In this document: piece after piece, positions 15,658 through 22,899 of the stretch | How positions within the stretch are numbered: position 1 is the first letter of the stretch | How the letters are laid out: every line of letters starts with the position of its first letter | Assembly (NCBI RefSeq): GCF_017874715.1 | Contig: NZ_JAGGLR010000024.1 | Coordinates: 124,001-188,000, forward strand | Direction: 5' to 3' | Length of the DNA: 64,000 nucleotides | Source: Streptomyces iranensis | GTDB taxonomy: Bacteria; Actinomycetota; Actinomycetes; Streptomycetales; Streptomycetaceae | Notes under the pieces: generated by a model | What the model saw: the letters and a program-made list of their open reading frames with translations, nothing else | Database searches by the model: none | Told to the model about the DNA's origin: nothing | Made by a program: the position numbers and the translations under genes

Positions 15658-16959
15658 ATGACGGAACCCACCACGTCCGAGACCACCAGGACCGCTCTGC
15701 GCGTGGAGAACGCCACGTTGATCGACGGTACCGGGGCGGCCCCGATCGCGGACGCCGTGGTCATCGCCGACGCCGAAGGAACCATCACCTACGCGGGCCC
15801 GGCGGCAACCGCGCCCCCGTCCTCCGGCGACGCCTTCACCGGCCGTGTCATCGACGCGGGCGGCCGCACCGTGCTGCCGGGTTTCTTCGACTGCCACACC
15901 CACCTCGCCTACGGCCACGCCACACCGCCCGGCCGCCGCGGTGAACTCGACCCGGTCCTGGTCACCTTCGACACCGCCACCCGCATGCGGCAGACCCTTG
16001 ACGCGGGCATCACCACCGCCCGGGACCTGGGCGGCCTGTCCACCGGGTACCGCACCGCCGTCGAGACCGGGCGGATCACGGGCCCCCGGCTGCACACCGC
16101 CGTACGGATCATCAGCCACACCGGTGGCCACGCCGATGTGCGCCTGCCCGACGGCACCGACCTCAGCGGCGGTGAGATGTCCGAGCTCGCCGACACCGAG
16201 GACGAGGCGCGGCTGGCCGTGCGCAAGGTGCTGCGCGCGGGGGCCGACCTGGTCAAGATCTGCGCCACCGGTGGCATGGGCAGCCCCTATGATCAGCCGG
16301 ACGACGAGGGGCTCCTGGAGGAGGAGATCCGCGCCGTGGTCGACGAGTGCCGGCGCCACGGCGGCAAGCCGGTGGCCGCCCACGCCCAGGGCAACGCGGG
16401 CATCCTCAACGCCATCCGCGGCGGGGTGACCAGCATCGAGCACGGCTACGGGCTGGACGACCGGGCCCTGGAGATGGCGGGGGAGCGCGGCGTCTTCGTC
16501 GTCCCGACCCTCTCCACCGTCTACGCGGGCATCAACAAGGCCACGATGGAGCACTATCACTACGAGAAGAAGGTGCGCTGGTCCGGCATCACCAAGGAGA
16601 ACATCTCCCGCGCCATCGAGCAGGGCGCCAGGATCGCGCTCGGCACCGACGCCGCCGTCTGTCCGCACGGACAGAACCTGATGGAGCTCTCCTACCTCGT
16701 GGACCTGGGCATGGACCCCATGGACGCCATCGTGGCCGGCACCAGGACCGCCGCCGAACTCCTCGGCGTCGCCGACCGGCTCGGCACGCTGGCCCCCGGC
16801 CGCGTCGCCGACCTCGTCGTCTGCGAGGGCGATCCGCTCGCGGACATCGGTGTGCTCGGCGATCCCGCCAACGTGGTGTGCGTCGTGCAGGACGGACACG
16901 TCCGCAAGGACACCAAGGGCCTCCTGCCCTCGGCCCCGCCGGCCGGAGGGCGGCCCTGA
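15658..16959 (+). CDS. Metal-dependent amidohydrolase (imidazolonepropionase/prolidase-like)
   Basis: A 433-residue amidohydrolase-superfamily enzyme. Metal ligands are recognisable in order: FDCHTHLAYGH (His80, His82), LVKICATGGM with the bridging Lys, VAAHAQG, SIEHGYGLDD and LGTDAAVCPHG (terminal Asp). This subtype hydrolyses cyclic amides or Xaa-Pro/organophosphate-like bonds. I use ATG 15658, which has a GAGGAGTGAG ribosome site about ten bases upstream; ATG 15604 has none. Its stop overlaps the ATG of the AbgT transporter gene (ATGA arrangement), so import and hydrolysis are linked. It is expressed away from the two-domain Lrp regulator. Confidence 0.92.
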   Translation: MTEPTTSETTRTALRVENATLIDGTGAAPIADAVVIADAEGTITYAGPAATAPPSSGDAFTGRVIDAGGRTVLPGFFDCHTHLAYGHATPPGRRGELDPVLVTFDTATRMRQTLDAGITTARDLGGLSTGYRTAVETGRITGPRLHTAVRIISHTGGHADVRLPDGTDLSGGEMSELADTEDEARLAVRKVLRAGADLVKICATGGMGSPYDQPDDEGLLEEEIRAVVDECRRHGGKPVAAHAQGNAGILNAIRGGVTSIEHGYGLDDRALEMAGERGVFVVPTLSTVYAGINKATMEHYHYEKKVRWSGITKENISRAIEQGARIALGTDAAVCPHGQNLMELSYLVDLGMDPMDAIVAGTRTAAELLGVADRLGTLAPGRVADLVVCEGDPLADIGVLGDPANVVCVVQDGHVRKDTKGLLPSAPPAGGRP

Positions 16960-18530
16960 TGCCCGCGGTGACCGGGCTCCCCGCCCCCGGGGGCACCTCG
17001 CCTGACAAGGAGCGGCGTGGCCGGCTCGACCGTGTCCTCTCCTTCATCGAACGCGCCGGCAACGCCCTGCCCAATCCCATCGTCCTGTTCGCCGGGCTCT
17101 TCGTGCTGCTGGCCGTCCTCTCCACCGTCCTCGCCCTCGCCGGTGTCTCCGTAACCGTCCCCGGCACCGATGACACCAAGTCCATCGGCGGGCTGCTCAC
17201 CGGTGAGGGGCTGCGCTGGCTGCTGGAGAACCTGATCCCCAACTTCGCCACCTTCCCGCCGATCGGCGCCGTGCTGGTGCTGATGATGGTGGTCGGGCTC
17301 GCGGAGAAGACCGGTCTGCTGGAGACCGCGATGCGGGCCACGCTGGCCCGGGTGCCGCGCGCCGTGCTGCCGTACGCGGTGGCGGTCATCGCCAGCCAGG
17401 CGCACATGATGAGCGATGTCGGCGCCATCGTGCTGCCACCCCTGGCGGGCCTGGTCTTCAAGAGCGCCGGACGCCATCCCGTGGCGGGCCTCATCGGCGG
17501 CTTCGCCTGTGTCACCGCGGGCTACGCCGCCGGGTTCACCATCGGCTCGCTGGACGCCCTGTACGTGGGCATCACCCAGCAGGCGGCCTCGGTGCTCCCG
17601 GCCGCCGAGGGCCTCCATATCCATGTGCTCATCAACTACTTCTTCACCGCCGCCAGCAGCGTCGTCCTGGGGTTGCTCGGCGGATTCCTCATCAGCCGGG
17701 TCCTCGAACCACGCCTGGGCACCTACCAGGCGGCCGAAGGCGAGGCCACGGGTGAGGACCTGACGCTCACTCCGGTGCAGCGCAAGGGGCTCGCGGTCAC
17801 CTGCGCGGTCGTCGGTGGGTATCTGGCGGCGGTCCTCGCGCTGTGGCTGCCGCCGGGCGCCCCGCTGCGCGGGGAGGGCGGCGCCTTCGTGCCCTCGCCG
17901 GTGCTGAACGGTGTCGTCCCGGTGCTCTTCGGCGCCTTCCTGCTCGCCGGGCTCACCTACGGTTTCACGGTCAAGAAGCTCACCGGTACCGAGGACGTGG
18001 TCACCGCCATGACCGACTCGGTGAAGAACATGTCCGGCTACATCGTGATGATGTTCTTCGCCGCCCAGGTCATCGCGGTCTTCACCTGGTCCAACCTCGG
18101 GGTGCTGCTGGCGGTGAAGGCGGCCGCGCTGTTCAACTCCATCGGCGTGACCGGCTTCTGGGCGATCATCGCGTTCGTCCTGCTGGCCTCCTGCCTCAAT
18201 CTGGTGATCCTCTCCGGATCCGCCCTGTGGTCCCTGGTCGGCCCGGTCTTCATCCCGGCCTTCATGCTCATGGACATGAGCCCGGCACTCAGCCAGGCGG
18301 CCTTCCGCATCGGCGACTCGGCCACCGGCGCCATCACCCCGATGAACCCGTATCTCCTCCTGGTCCTGGCGATGGTCCGCGAATACGAACCGGAGGCCCG
18401 CCTCGGGACCCTCATCTCCCGGCTCGCCATCTTCGTGGTGCCGTTCCTGCTGGTGTGGCTGGCGATCCTCGGCATCTTCTACGGCCTGGATCTGCCGCTC
18501 GGCCCCGGAGCGCACATCGGCGTCAAATGA
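16959..18530 (+). CDS. AbgT-family transporter (p-aminobenzoyl-glutamate type)
   Basis: A 523-residue membrane protein of the AbgT family, which in E. coli imports p-aminobenzoyl-glutamate and in other bacteria exports sulfonamides. Visible features are the N-terminal FIERAGNALPNPIVLF, the long first periplasmic region, re-entrant segments (IASQAHMMSDVGAIVLPPLAGLVF; CLNLVILSGSALWSLVGPVF) and the signature RIGDSATGAITPMNPYL. About 11-13 membrane segments are evident. It is coupled to the amidohydrolase gene, suggesting uptake of an amide- or peptide-like compound that is then cleaved, analogous to abgABT but with an unrelated hydrolase. Confidence 0.95.
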   Translation: MPAVTGLPAPGGTSPDKERRGRLDRVLSFIERAGNALPNPIVLFAGLFVLLAVLSTVLALAGVSVTVPGTDDTKSIGGLLTGEGLRWLLENLIPNFATFPPIGAVLVLMMVVGLAEKTGLLETAMRATLARVPRAVLPYAVAVIASQAHMMSDVGAIVLPPLAGLVFKSAGRHPVAGLIGGFACVTAGYAAGFTIGSLDALYVGITQQAASVLPAAEGLHIHVLINYFFTAASSVVLGLLGGFLISRVLEPRLGTYQAAEGEATGEDLTLTPVQRKGLAVTCAVVGGYLAAVLALWLPPGAPLRGEGGAFVPSPVLNGVVPVLFGAFLLAGLTYGFTVKKLTGTEDVVTAMTDSVKNMSGYIVMMFFAAQVIAVFTWSNLGVLLAVKAAALFNSIGVTGFWAIIAFVLLASCLNLVILSGSALWSLVGPVFIPAFMLMDMSPALSQAAFRIGDSATGAITPMNPYLLLVLAMVREYEPEARLGTLISRLAIFVVPFLLVWLAILGIFYGLDLPLGPGAHIGVK

Positions 18531-18569
18531 CGCTTCCCGAGCACATGGTGGACACCGTGTGCCCGGGAC

Positions 18570-19163
18570 TCAGCCGAGGAGGCGGTCGTCCCGGTGGGCC
18601 CCGTAGAAGTCGGCCTGCCGGGACATGACCGTGCGCATCGAGGTGCCGCGCGCGACACCGTAGACGGTTTCGGGAAAGCCGAGAGCGCGCTGCACCTCCC
18701 ACAGCTCGTCGTGCTGATCGGGGGAGAACAGCCGGGCCGGATCCCCGACGGCGATCCAGCCGATGGGCAGCACAGTGCCGGGCGCCAGCCGCGAGTTCAC
18801 CTGCAGCACACTGTTGATCCGCAGCTCGGCGCCCGCCCCCGCGACCGCCCCGGGAAACAGCGACGCGCCGGTGGCCACGAAGACCTCGTCCCCGACCGTC
18901 GCCCCGTTCACATGCGCGTGCGGCCCGATCAGCACCGCGTCGCCCAGCGTCACCGGATGCCCGGCCCGCCCGCGGACCAGCGCGTTCTCCATCACCACCA
19001 CATCCGCCCCGGTGCGTACCTCACCGTCCTCGGCGGTGAGCACGGCGCCGTGCAGCACCCGCGCCCGCTCGCCGAGGACGACGGCACCGCACAGGACGGC
19101 GGTGGGGGCGACATACGCCGATTCGGGAACCACGGGCCGCTTGCCACGATGTTCGAGCAACAT
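18570..19163 (-). CDS. Gamma-carbonic-anhydrase-like left-handed beta-helix protein
   Basis: A 197-residue protein with hexapeptide repeats of a left-handed beta-helix (VAPTAVLCGAVVLGERARVLHGAV, VTLGDAVLIGPHAHVNGATVGDEVFVATGA). His residues at VLHGAV and GPHAHVNGA fall where gamma-carbonic anhydrases bind metal between subunits, though not all positions can be confirmed by eye. The C-terminal helix (DELWEVQRALGFPETVYG) is also family-like. Known homologues include carbonic anhydrases and metal-dependent acyl-group proteins, so enzymatic activity is uncertain. It is followed by the DUF427 gene upstream on the same strand with a 42-base gap. Confidence 0.85.
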   Translation of the reverse strand: MLLEHRGKRPVVPESAYVAPTAVLCGAVVLGERARVLHGAVLTAEDGEVRTGADVVVMENALVRGRAGHPVTLGDAVLIGPHAHVNGATVGDEVFVATGASLFPGAVAGAGAELRINSVLQVNSRLAPGTVLPIGWIAVGDPARLFSPDQHDELWEVQRALGFPETVYGVARGTSMRTVMSRQADFYGAHRDDRLLG

Positions 19164-19205
19164 GCTCCGACCCTAGGCGACGGCGACCGGTGGGGCCCGC
19201 GGCGG

Positions 19206-20078
19206 TCAGTACGCGGTCGGCCGGCCGGGGTGCCGCCGTGGTTCATCATGTTCACGCCGCTCCTTCTCCCAGTTCGCCCTGGAGACCGGGGCGGGCCGGG
19301 GAAGGGGCCGGCCGTCCAGGTAGAGGTCGACCTTCTCGTTGTAGAAGGCGACCAGCCCCGCGATGGGGGACACCTGGCGGGTCGGGAAGTCATAGGTCCA
19401 GGCGAGGTCCGGGTGGGTGGCGGTGTCGGTCCGGACGGACCAGTAGCCGCTCGTCATGCCCTTGTACGGACAGCTGGTGACGGTCTCGGTGGGCTCCATG
19501 CGCGTCCAGTCCAGATACACCCGGTCCAGGTAGTAGCGCGTCGGGAGCCCCGTCTCCAGCACCATCACCGAGCTCGGGGCGTCGGCGATCACGGCGCCGT
19601 CCAGCTCGACGCGCACGGCACGGCCCGACCGGAGCGCGTCGACGCGGGTGTACGGGCTCCTGGGGTGCACGAACACCTGCTCGTCCTCCTCGAACCAGGC
19701 GTCGATGGCCTCCCACCGGAAGCTGACATGGCCGATGATGCCGGAGGGTGCGTCCTCGCCCCACTCCCAGGCCGCGCCCGGCCGGGTGAGCGAGCCCACC
19801 TGGAGGGTCCGGCGGTGCGCTCCGCCGACCTTCAGCGCCATGCTCCGGCCCTCGTCGACGAGCGCCCCCTCGGCGATGTCGTCGCGGGGCACGCAGTACT
19901 GCGGATAGCCCGGCCAGAGCCACACATAGCGCGCCCGCACGGTGTCGAAGACGGGGCGTCCGGCCACGAAGCCACGGATGCGGCGCGGTACGGGCTCCAC
20001 ATGCCCGACCGGAACGATCATCGCGGGGTAGTCCGGTGTGTTCGGCGTGTCCGGCGTGTTCGGTGTCTGCTGTGTCAT
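19206..20078 (-). CDS. DUF427 domain protein, duplicated domain
   Basis: A 290-residue protein with two copies of the DUF427 beta-barrel fold: first around residues 25-125 (PRRIRGFVAGRPVFDTVRARYVW) and second around 155-265 (GRAVRVELDGAVIADAPSSVMVLE, then TVTSCPYKGMTSGYWSV). The CPYKG motif and the nearby Trp/Tyr are typical of this family, whose biochemical role is not known to me. A short repeat (TPNTPDTPNTPD) precedes the first domain. ATG 20078 is followed closely by the domain and overlaps the upstream small gene by four bases. Confidence 0.85.
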   Translation of the reverse strand: MTQQTPNTPDTPNTPDYPAMIVPVGHVEPVPRRIRGFVAGRPVFDTVRARYVWLWPGYPQYCVPRDDIAEGALVDEGRSMALKVGGAHRRTLQVGSLTRPGAAWEWGEDAPSGIIGHVSFRWEAIDAWFEEDEQVFVHPRSPYTRVDALRSGRAVRVELDGAVIADAPSSVMVLETGLPTRYYLDRVYLDWTRMEPTETVTSCPYKGMTSGYWSVRTDTATHPDLAWTYDFPTRQVSPIAGLVAFYNEKVDLYLDGRPLPRPAPVSRANWEKERREHDEPRRHPGRPTAY

Positions 20079-20404
20079 GCCTCTTCCAGGGCCTCTCCGA
20101 ACTCGCGCAGGGCCTTGCCGTGCTGACTGTGGGCCAGCCCGTGTCCGACCGCTATGGCCGCCGCCACCGGCCATTCGATGATCCCGACGGCGGCGATGAC
20201 GCCGAGTCCGGCGAGGAAGCAGAGCTGGTCCGCCGATGGCAGCTCCACCCGCCGCCCATCGAACTGGACGGTCACCGAATGTCGCGCGCACACGTCCTCG
20301 GCCGCGGCGCGGGGGCCGGGGGATCGTCTCCTCGCGGCCGGAGCCGATGCCTGTTTCCGGGAGGATGCGCTGGTACGAGGGGCTGTCTTGGTCGCTTCGG
20401 CCAT
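20075..20404 (-). CDS. Small membrane protein of unknown function
   Basis: A 109-residue protein with a basic, Ala/Ser/Pro-rich N-terminus (residues 1-35), a polar segment (HSVTVQFDGRRVELPSADQ) and one hydrophobic helix or hairpin (LCFLAGLGVIAAVGIIEWPVAAAIAVGHGLA), then an acidic tail. It overlaps the DUF427 gene by ATGA and is presumably co-expressed with it. I do not recognise a family. The basic start resembles nucleoid- or membrane-associated small actinobacterial proteins, but that is only an impression. Confidence 0.65.
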   Translation of the reverse strand: MAEATKTAPRTSASSRKQASAPAARRRSPGPRAAAEDVCARHSVTVQFDGRRVELPSADQLCFLAGLGVIAAVGIIEWPVAAAIAVGHGLAHSQHGKALREFGEALEEA

Positions 20405-20572
20405 TGCTTCGATCCGTTCAATCAGCTCATCGGCCTATGGCGGACATCCGCGCGATGACCCTTCCACCGTAAGCCCGCTTCCCGGGCTCATGCGCGTTGC
20501 GGGGCCCGAAACGCACGGCGACCCCGAGGGAGTTGGGCTGCCGCCCGCCGTTGCGGCAGAAGCTTGGACACA

Positions 20573-20601
20573 TTGACTGTTTGCTATAGCAGAAATAGGC
20601 T
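20573..20601 (+). promoter_or_regulatory. Promoter of the GntR gene with internal operator
   Basis: TTGACT (20573-20578) and TAGGCT (20596-20601) are separated by 17 bases. The spacer contains the ten-base palindrome TGCTATAGCA (20582-20591). A repressor bound there would block RNA polymerase directly, so the GntR protein is probably self-regulated. Transcription would start very near the ATG at 20609, giving a leaderless or nearly leaderless message. Confidence 0.6.
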
Positions 20602-20608
20602 CGTCGGT

Positions 20609-21325
20609 ATGAGCGCTGACGCCCTGGGTTCCGTGGAGACCACGTCGCTGGCCGACCAGGCGTACCGTCGGCTTCGGGACGCGATCCGTGGGGGTGTCCT
20701 GCGGCCGGGTGAGAAGATCACCGAACGCGATCTGGCCGCCCGCCTCGGCGTCAGCCCGACCCCGGTCCGGGAGGCGCTGCGGCAGCTGGTGCACGAGAAG
20801 GTCGTCGAAAGGGCGGGGCCGCGCGCCCTGCGGATCGCCGACCACTCCTCGGCGGCCCGCTCCGAGATCGTGGAGGCCGAGGTCCGCCTGTCCGCGCTCA
20901 TGGCGCGCCTCGCGGCCCGCAACGCCACCGCGGAGCAGCTCACCGGCCTGGTCTCACTGCTCGCCCAGACCGACCAGATCGTCGCCGGGATCGAGAAGGC
21001 CGTCGCCGGGCAGGGCGTGGAAGCCGATGTGACCGAAGGGCTCGCGGCCGTCTTCCATGAGCTGCGCCTGTTTCACCGCCAGGTGGAGGCGTCCGCGGGC
21101 AACCCTGTCCTGGAGGGCCTGCTGGATCAGGCCCGCGCCTTCAGCGACGAGGAGCGGCTTGACCTGACGATGAGGCTCGCGCGCGAGCGTGCCGAGGCGT
21201 TCCGCGCCCGCTATCACGAGCATCGCGAGTTGCTGGACGCTCTCCTTGAACGGGATGAGGGCCGTGCCGAGGAGCTTGCCGCGCGGCATCACCGCGCCGC
21301 CCTCGGCCAGTTGTCCGGCGGCTGA
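20609..21325 (+). CDS. GntR-family regulator, FadR subfamily
   Basis: A 238-residue regulator with an N-terminal winged HTH (LADQAYRRLRDAIRGGVLRPGEKITERDLAARLGVSPTPVREALRQL, residues 11-65) and an all-helical FCD ligand-binding domain. The FCD metal ligands appear present: Glu/Asp in FHELRLFHRQV, His in YHEHRELLDALL and RHHRAAL near the end. I choose ATG 20609, which immediately precedes the HTH; an upstream in-frame ATG would lie before the promoter. A palindrome is found on each side of the gene (20582 and 21357). FCD regulators usually sense small carboxylic acids. Confidence 0.93.
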   Translation: MSADALGSVETTSLADQAYRRLRDAIRGGVLRPGEKITERDLAARLGVSPTPVREALRQLVHEKVVERAGPRALRIADHSSAARSEIVEAEVRLSALMARLAARNATAEQLTGLVSLLAQTDQIVAGIEKAVAGQGVEADVTEGLAAVFHELRLFHRQVEASAGNPVLEGLLDQARAFSDEERLDLTMRLARERAEAFRARYHEHRELLDALLERDEGRAEELAARHHRAALGQLSGG

Positions 21326-21356
21326 TCCCCGAGCGGCAGACACTCCACATCCCCAT

Positions 21357-21370
21357 CATGCTATAGCATG
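21357..21370. promoter_or_regulatory. Second GntR-type operator downstream of the regulator gene
   Basis: CATGCTATAGCATG is a perfect 14-base palindrome containing the same TGCTATAGCA core that lies in the regulator's own promoter. It lies 31 bases after the GntR stop and 184 bases before the lipoprotein gene. It may control the lipoprotein gene, or mark a promoter whose original target gene has been lost. Confidence 0.6.
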
Positions 21371-21553
21371 TAGCAATAGGAGCGCTGGTCGGCAGTACGC
21401 CCCACTCATGGACATGGAAATCGCCCAGACATAACGCGAAACGACCACTCTCCTGGCGGGAGTACCGGGAGGCTGGCCTCCCCACCTGGGGAACGCGCGC
21501 AATTCATTCCGGGGCCGCCGGACCATGAGGAACCATTGAGGAAGCGTGAGCAA

Positions 21554-22174
21554 ATGGGAATGACCAGGGCGAAGAAGAACGCCGTCGGCTGGATCGTCAG
21601 CATATGTGTGATGGCCGCGGGGCCAGTCCTCACGGGGTGTTCGGCGGACTCGACGAAGGCGGAAGACACGAAGGACGTGAAGGAGACGAAGGGTTCGACC
21701 TCGACCGTCAGGGCCACTCCGTCCCCGAAGGGACAGTCCGGTGATCAGTCCACGGCGCAAGGGGTGGTGGCCACGTGGGTGACGGCGGTCGTCGAGGACC
21801 GTCCCAAGGAGGCCTGCCTGGCCATGGCGACACCGGCCACCGGCGGGTCTCCCGCGAAGCCCGGCACTGAGGCGATGTGCGGAGGCGATGGGCCGGAGGC
21901 GCAACAGATGGCGGATCAAATTCACCGCATGCACACCTCGTTCACGCCTGACCAGCCGAAGAGTCCCCCGACGGTGAAGGTGGCCGAGGTCCCGGTCACG
22001 GACAAGAAGGCGACAGTCGACGGTGAGCAGATCACCGTGGATGGTCAGACTTTGGAGGCCATCGTCGTGTCGCACTCCACCGGAGTGAAGGAGGACCAGG
22101 TCGGTGTCAGGATCGAGGCCGGCGTCGTGGCGGGTCGCTGGTACGTGACGGACCTGGGTCTCTCCGTCGGCTGA
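21554..22174 (+). CDS. Putative secreted lipoprotein of unknown function
   Basis: A 206-residue protein with a lipoprotein signal peptide: basic start (MTRAKKN), hydrophobic core (VGWIVSICVMAAGPV) and lipobox LTGC with Cys29. A Lys/Thr/Glu-rich linker (residues 30-65) leads to a small alpha/beta domain (AQGVVATWVTAVVEDRPKEACLAM ... GRWYVTDLGLSVG) resembling the NTF2-like or DUF4878-type domains that bind small molecules outside the cell, with a possible Cys pair. I start at ATG 21554 because GAGGAAG lies about ten bases upstream. Lower GC and Lys-rich codons in the linker set it slightly apart from its neighbours. Confidence 0.72.
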   Translation: MGMTRAKKNAVGWIVSICVMAAGPVLTGCSADSTKAEDTKDVKETKGSTSTVRATPSPKGQSGDQSTAQGVVATWVTAVVEDRPKEACLAMATPATGGSPAKPGTEAMCGGDGPEAQQMADQIHRMHTSFTPDQPKSPPTVKVAEVPVTDKKATVDGEQITVDGQTLEAIVVSHSTGVKEDQVGVRIEAGVVAGRWYVTDLGLSVG

Positions 22175-22190
22175 CGTCGCGGCAGTGGGC

Positions 22191-22853
22191 CTACTCCTGG
22201 GAGGGTGCGGCAGGTCGCTTGCGTGCGGTGGGCGGAACCGGCGGCAGCTGGTCCCGGCGCAGGTGCCAGAGGCGGGGGTCGGACGTGGCGGCGGCAACGG
22301 ACCCGAGGGCCAGCGCGAGCGCCACGTCCGCGGGGGTCTCCACGAAGCCCGCGGCGACCGACGGGGACATCGCGCGCTGTGCCTGCCCGCTCATCCGGGC
22401 GACGATCGGGGCGGGCATGATCTCGACCAGGTCGGGCGCGCCGCGCGAGACCGCGTCCGTGGAGCGGCGCAGATTGGACCGATCGGTGACGAACACCTTC
22501 ATCATCGTCAGCAGACCGAGCGGCCGGCCCTTCTCGATCAGCGAGAGCCGGGTGCTGACCACGCCGTGCGCGCCCATGCTCTTGATGAACTCCAGCGCGC
22601 CCCGGTCCTGGGCCAGACCGGGGCTGCTGTCCACGTTCACGAACACGGTCTTCCCCGCCCGGACCAGCGTCGGCACGACCTGGGGCAGCTGCCCCACTGT
22701 GAGCGACGCGACGATGCACACCTTGGCCGGTGCGGTCAGGAACTGCCGCAGCGGCTGGGTGGTGACGACCGACGCGATGACCGGGATCTCGGCCAGCGCG
22801 GAGGCCAGCCGGGCGTCGAGTGGGGCACCGGACCGGGACGGCGAAGGAGTCAT
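22191..22853 (-). CDS. glpP: Glycerol-3-phosphate-responsive antiterminator
   Basis: A 220-residue TIM-barrel-type protein of the GlpP family. In Bacillus, GlpP binds glycerol-3-phosphate and the leader RNA of glp genes and prevents early termination. Family features seen are IPVIASVVTTQPLRQFL, LVRAGKTVFVNVDSSPGLAQDRGALEFIKSMGAHGVVSTR, the KGRPLGLLTMMKVFVTDRSNL stretch and PDLVEIMPAPIV. The C-terminus has an extra helix and basic tail (LPPVPPTARKRPAAPSQE). It is the last gene of the leftward glycerol operon, 46 bases after the AGPS-like gene. The operon leader contains terminators that fit its expected target. Confidence 0.9.
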   Translation of the reverse strand: MTPSPSRSGAPLDARLASALAEIPVIASVVTTQPLRQFLTAPAKVCIVASLTVGQLPQVVPTLVRAGKTVFVNVDSSPGLAQDRGALEFIKSMGAHGVVSTRLSLIEKGRPLGLLTMMKVFVTDRSNLRRSTDAVSRGAPDLVEIMPAPIVARMSGQAQRAMSPSVAAGFVETPADVALALALGSVAAATSDPRLWHLRRDQLPPVPPTARKRPAAPSQE

Positions 22854-22899
22854 GGCAAGGGCCTACCTGGTGGGGGTCAAGGGGCTGTGGCTGCTGAGG

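Noticed and set aside
16692..18515. A 607-codon minus-strand frame opposite the AbgT transporter
   Set aside because: Rich in Asp/His/Gln/Gly from reverse-complemented hydrophobic codons; the plus strand has a full membrane transporter.
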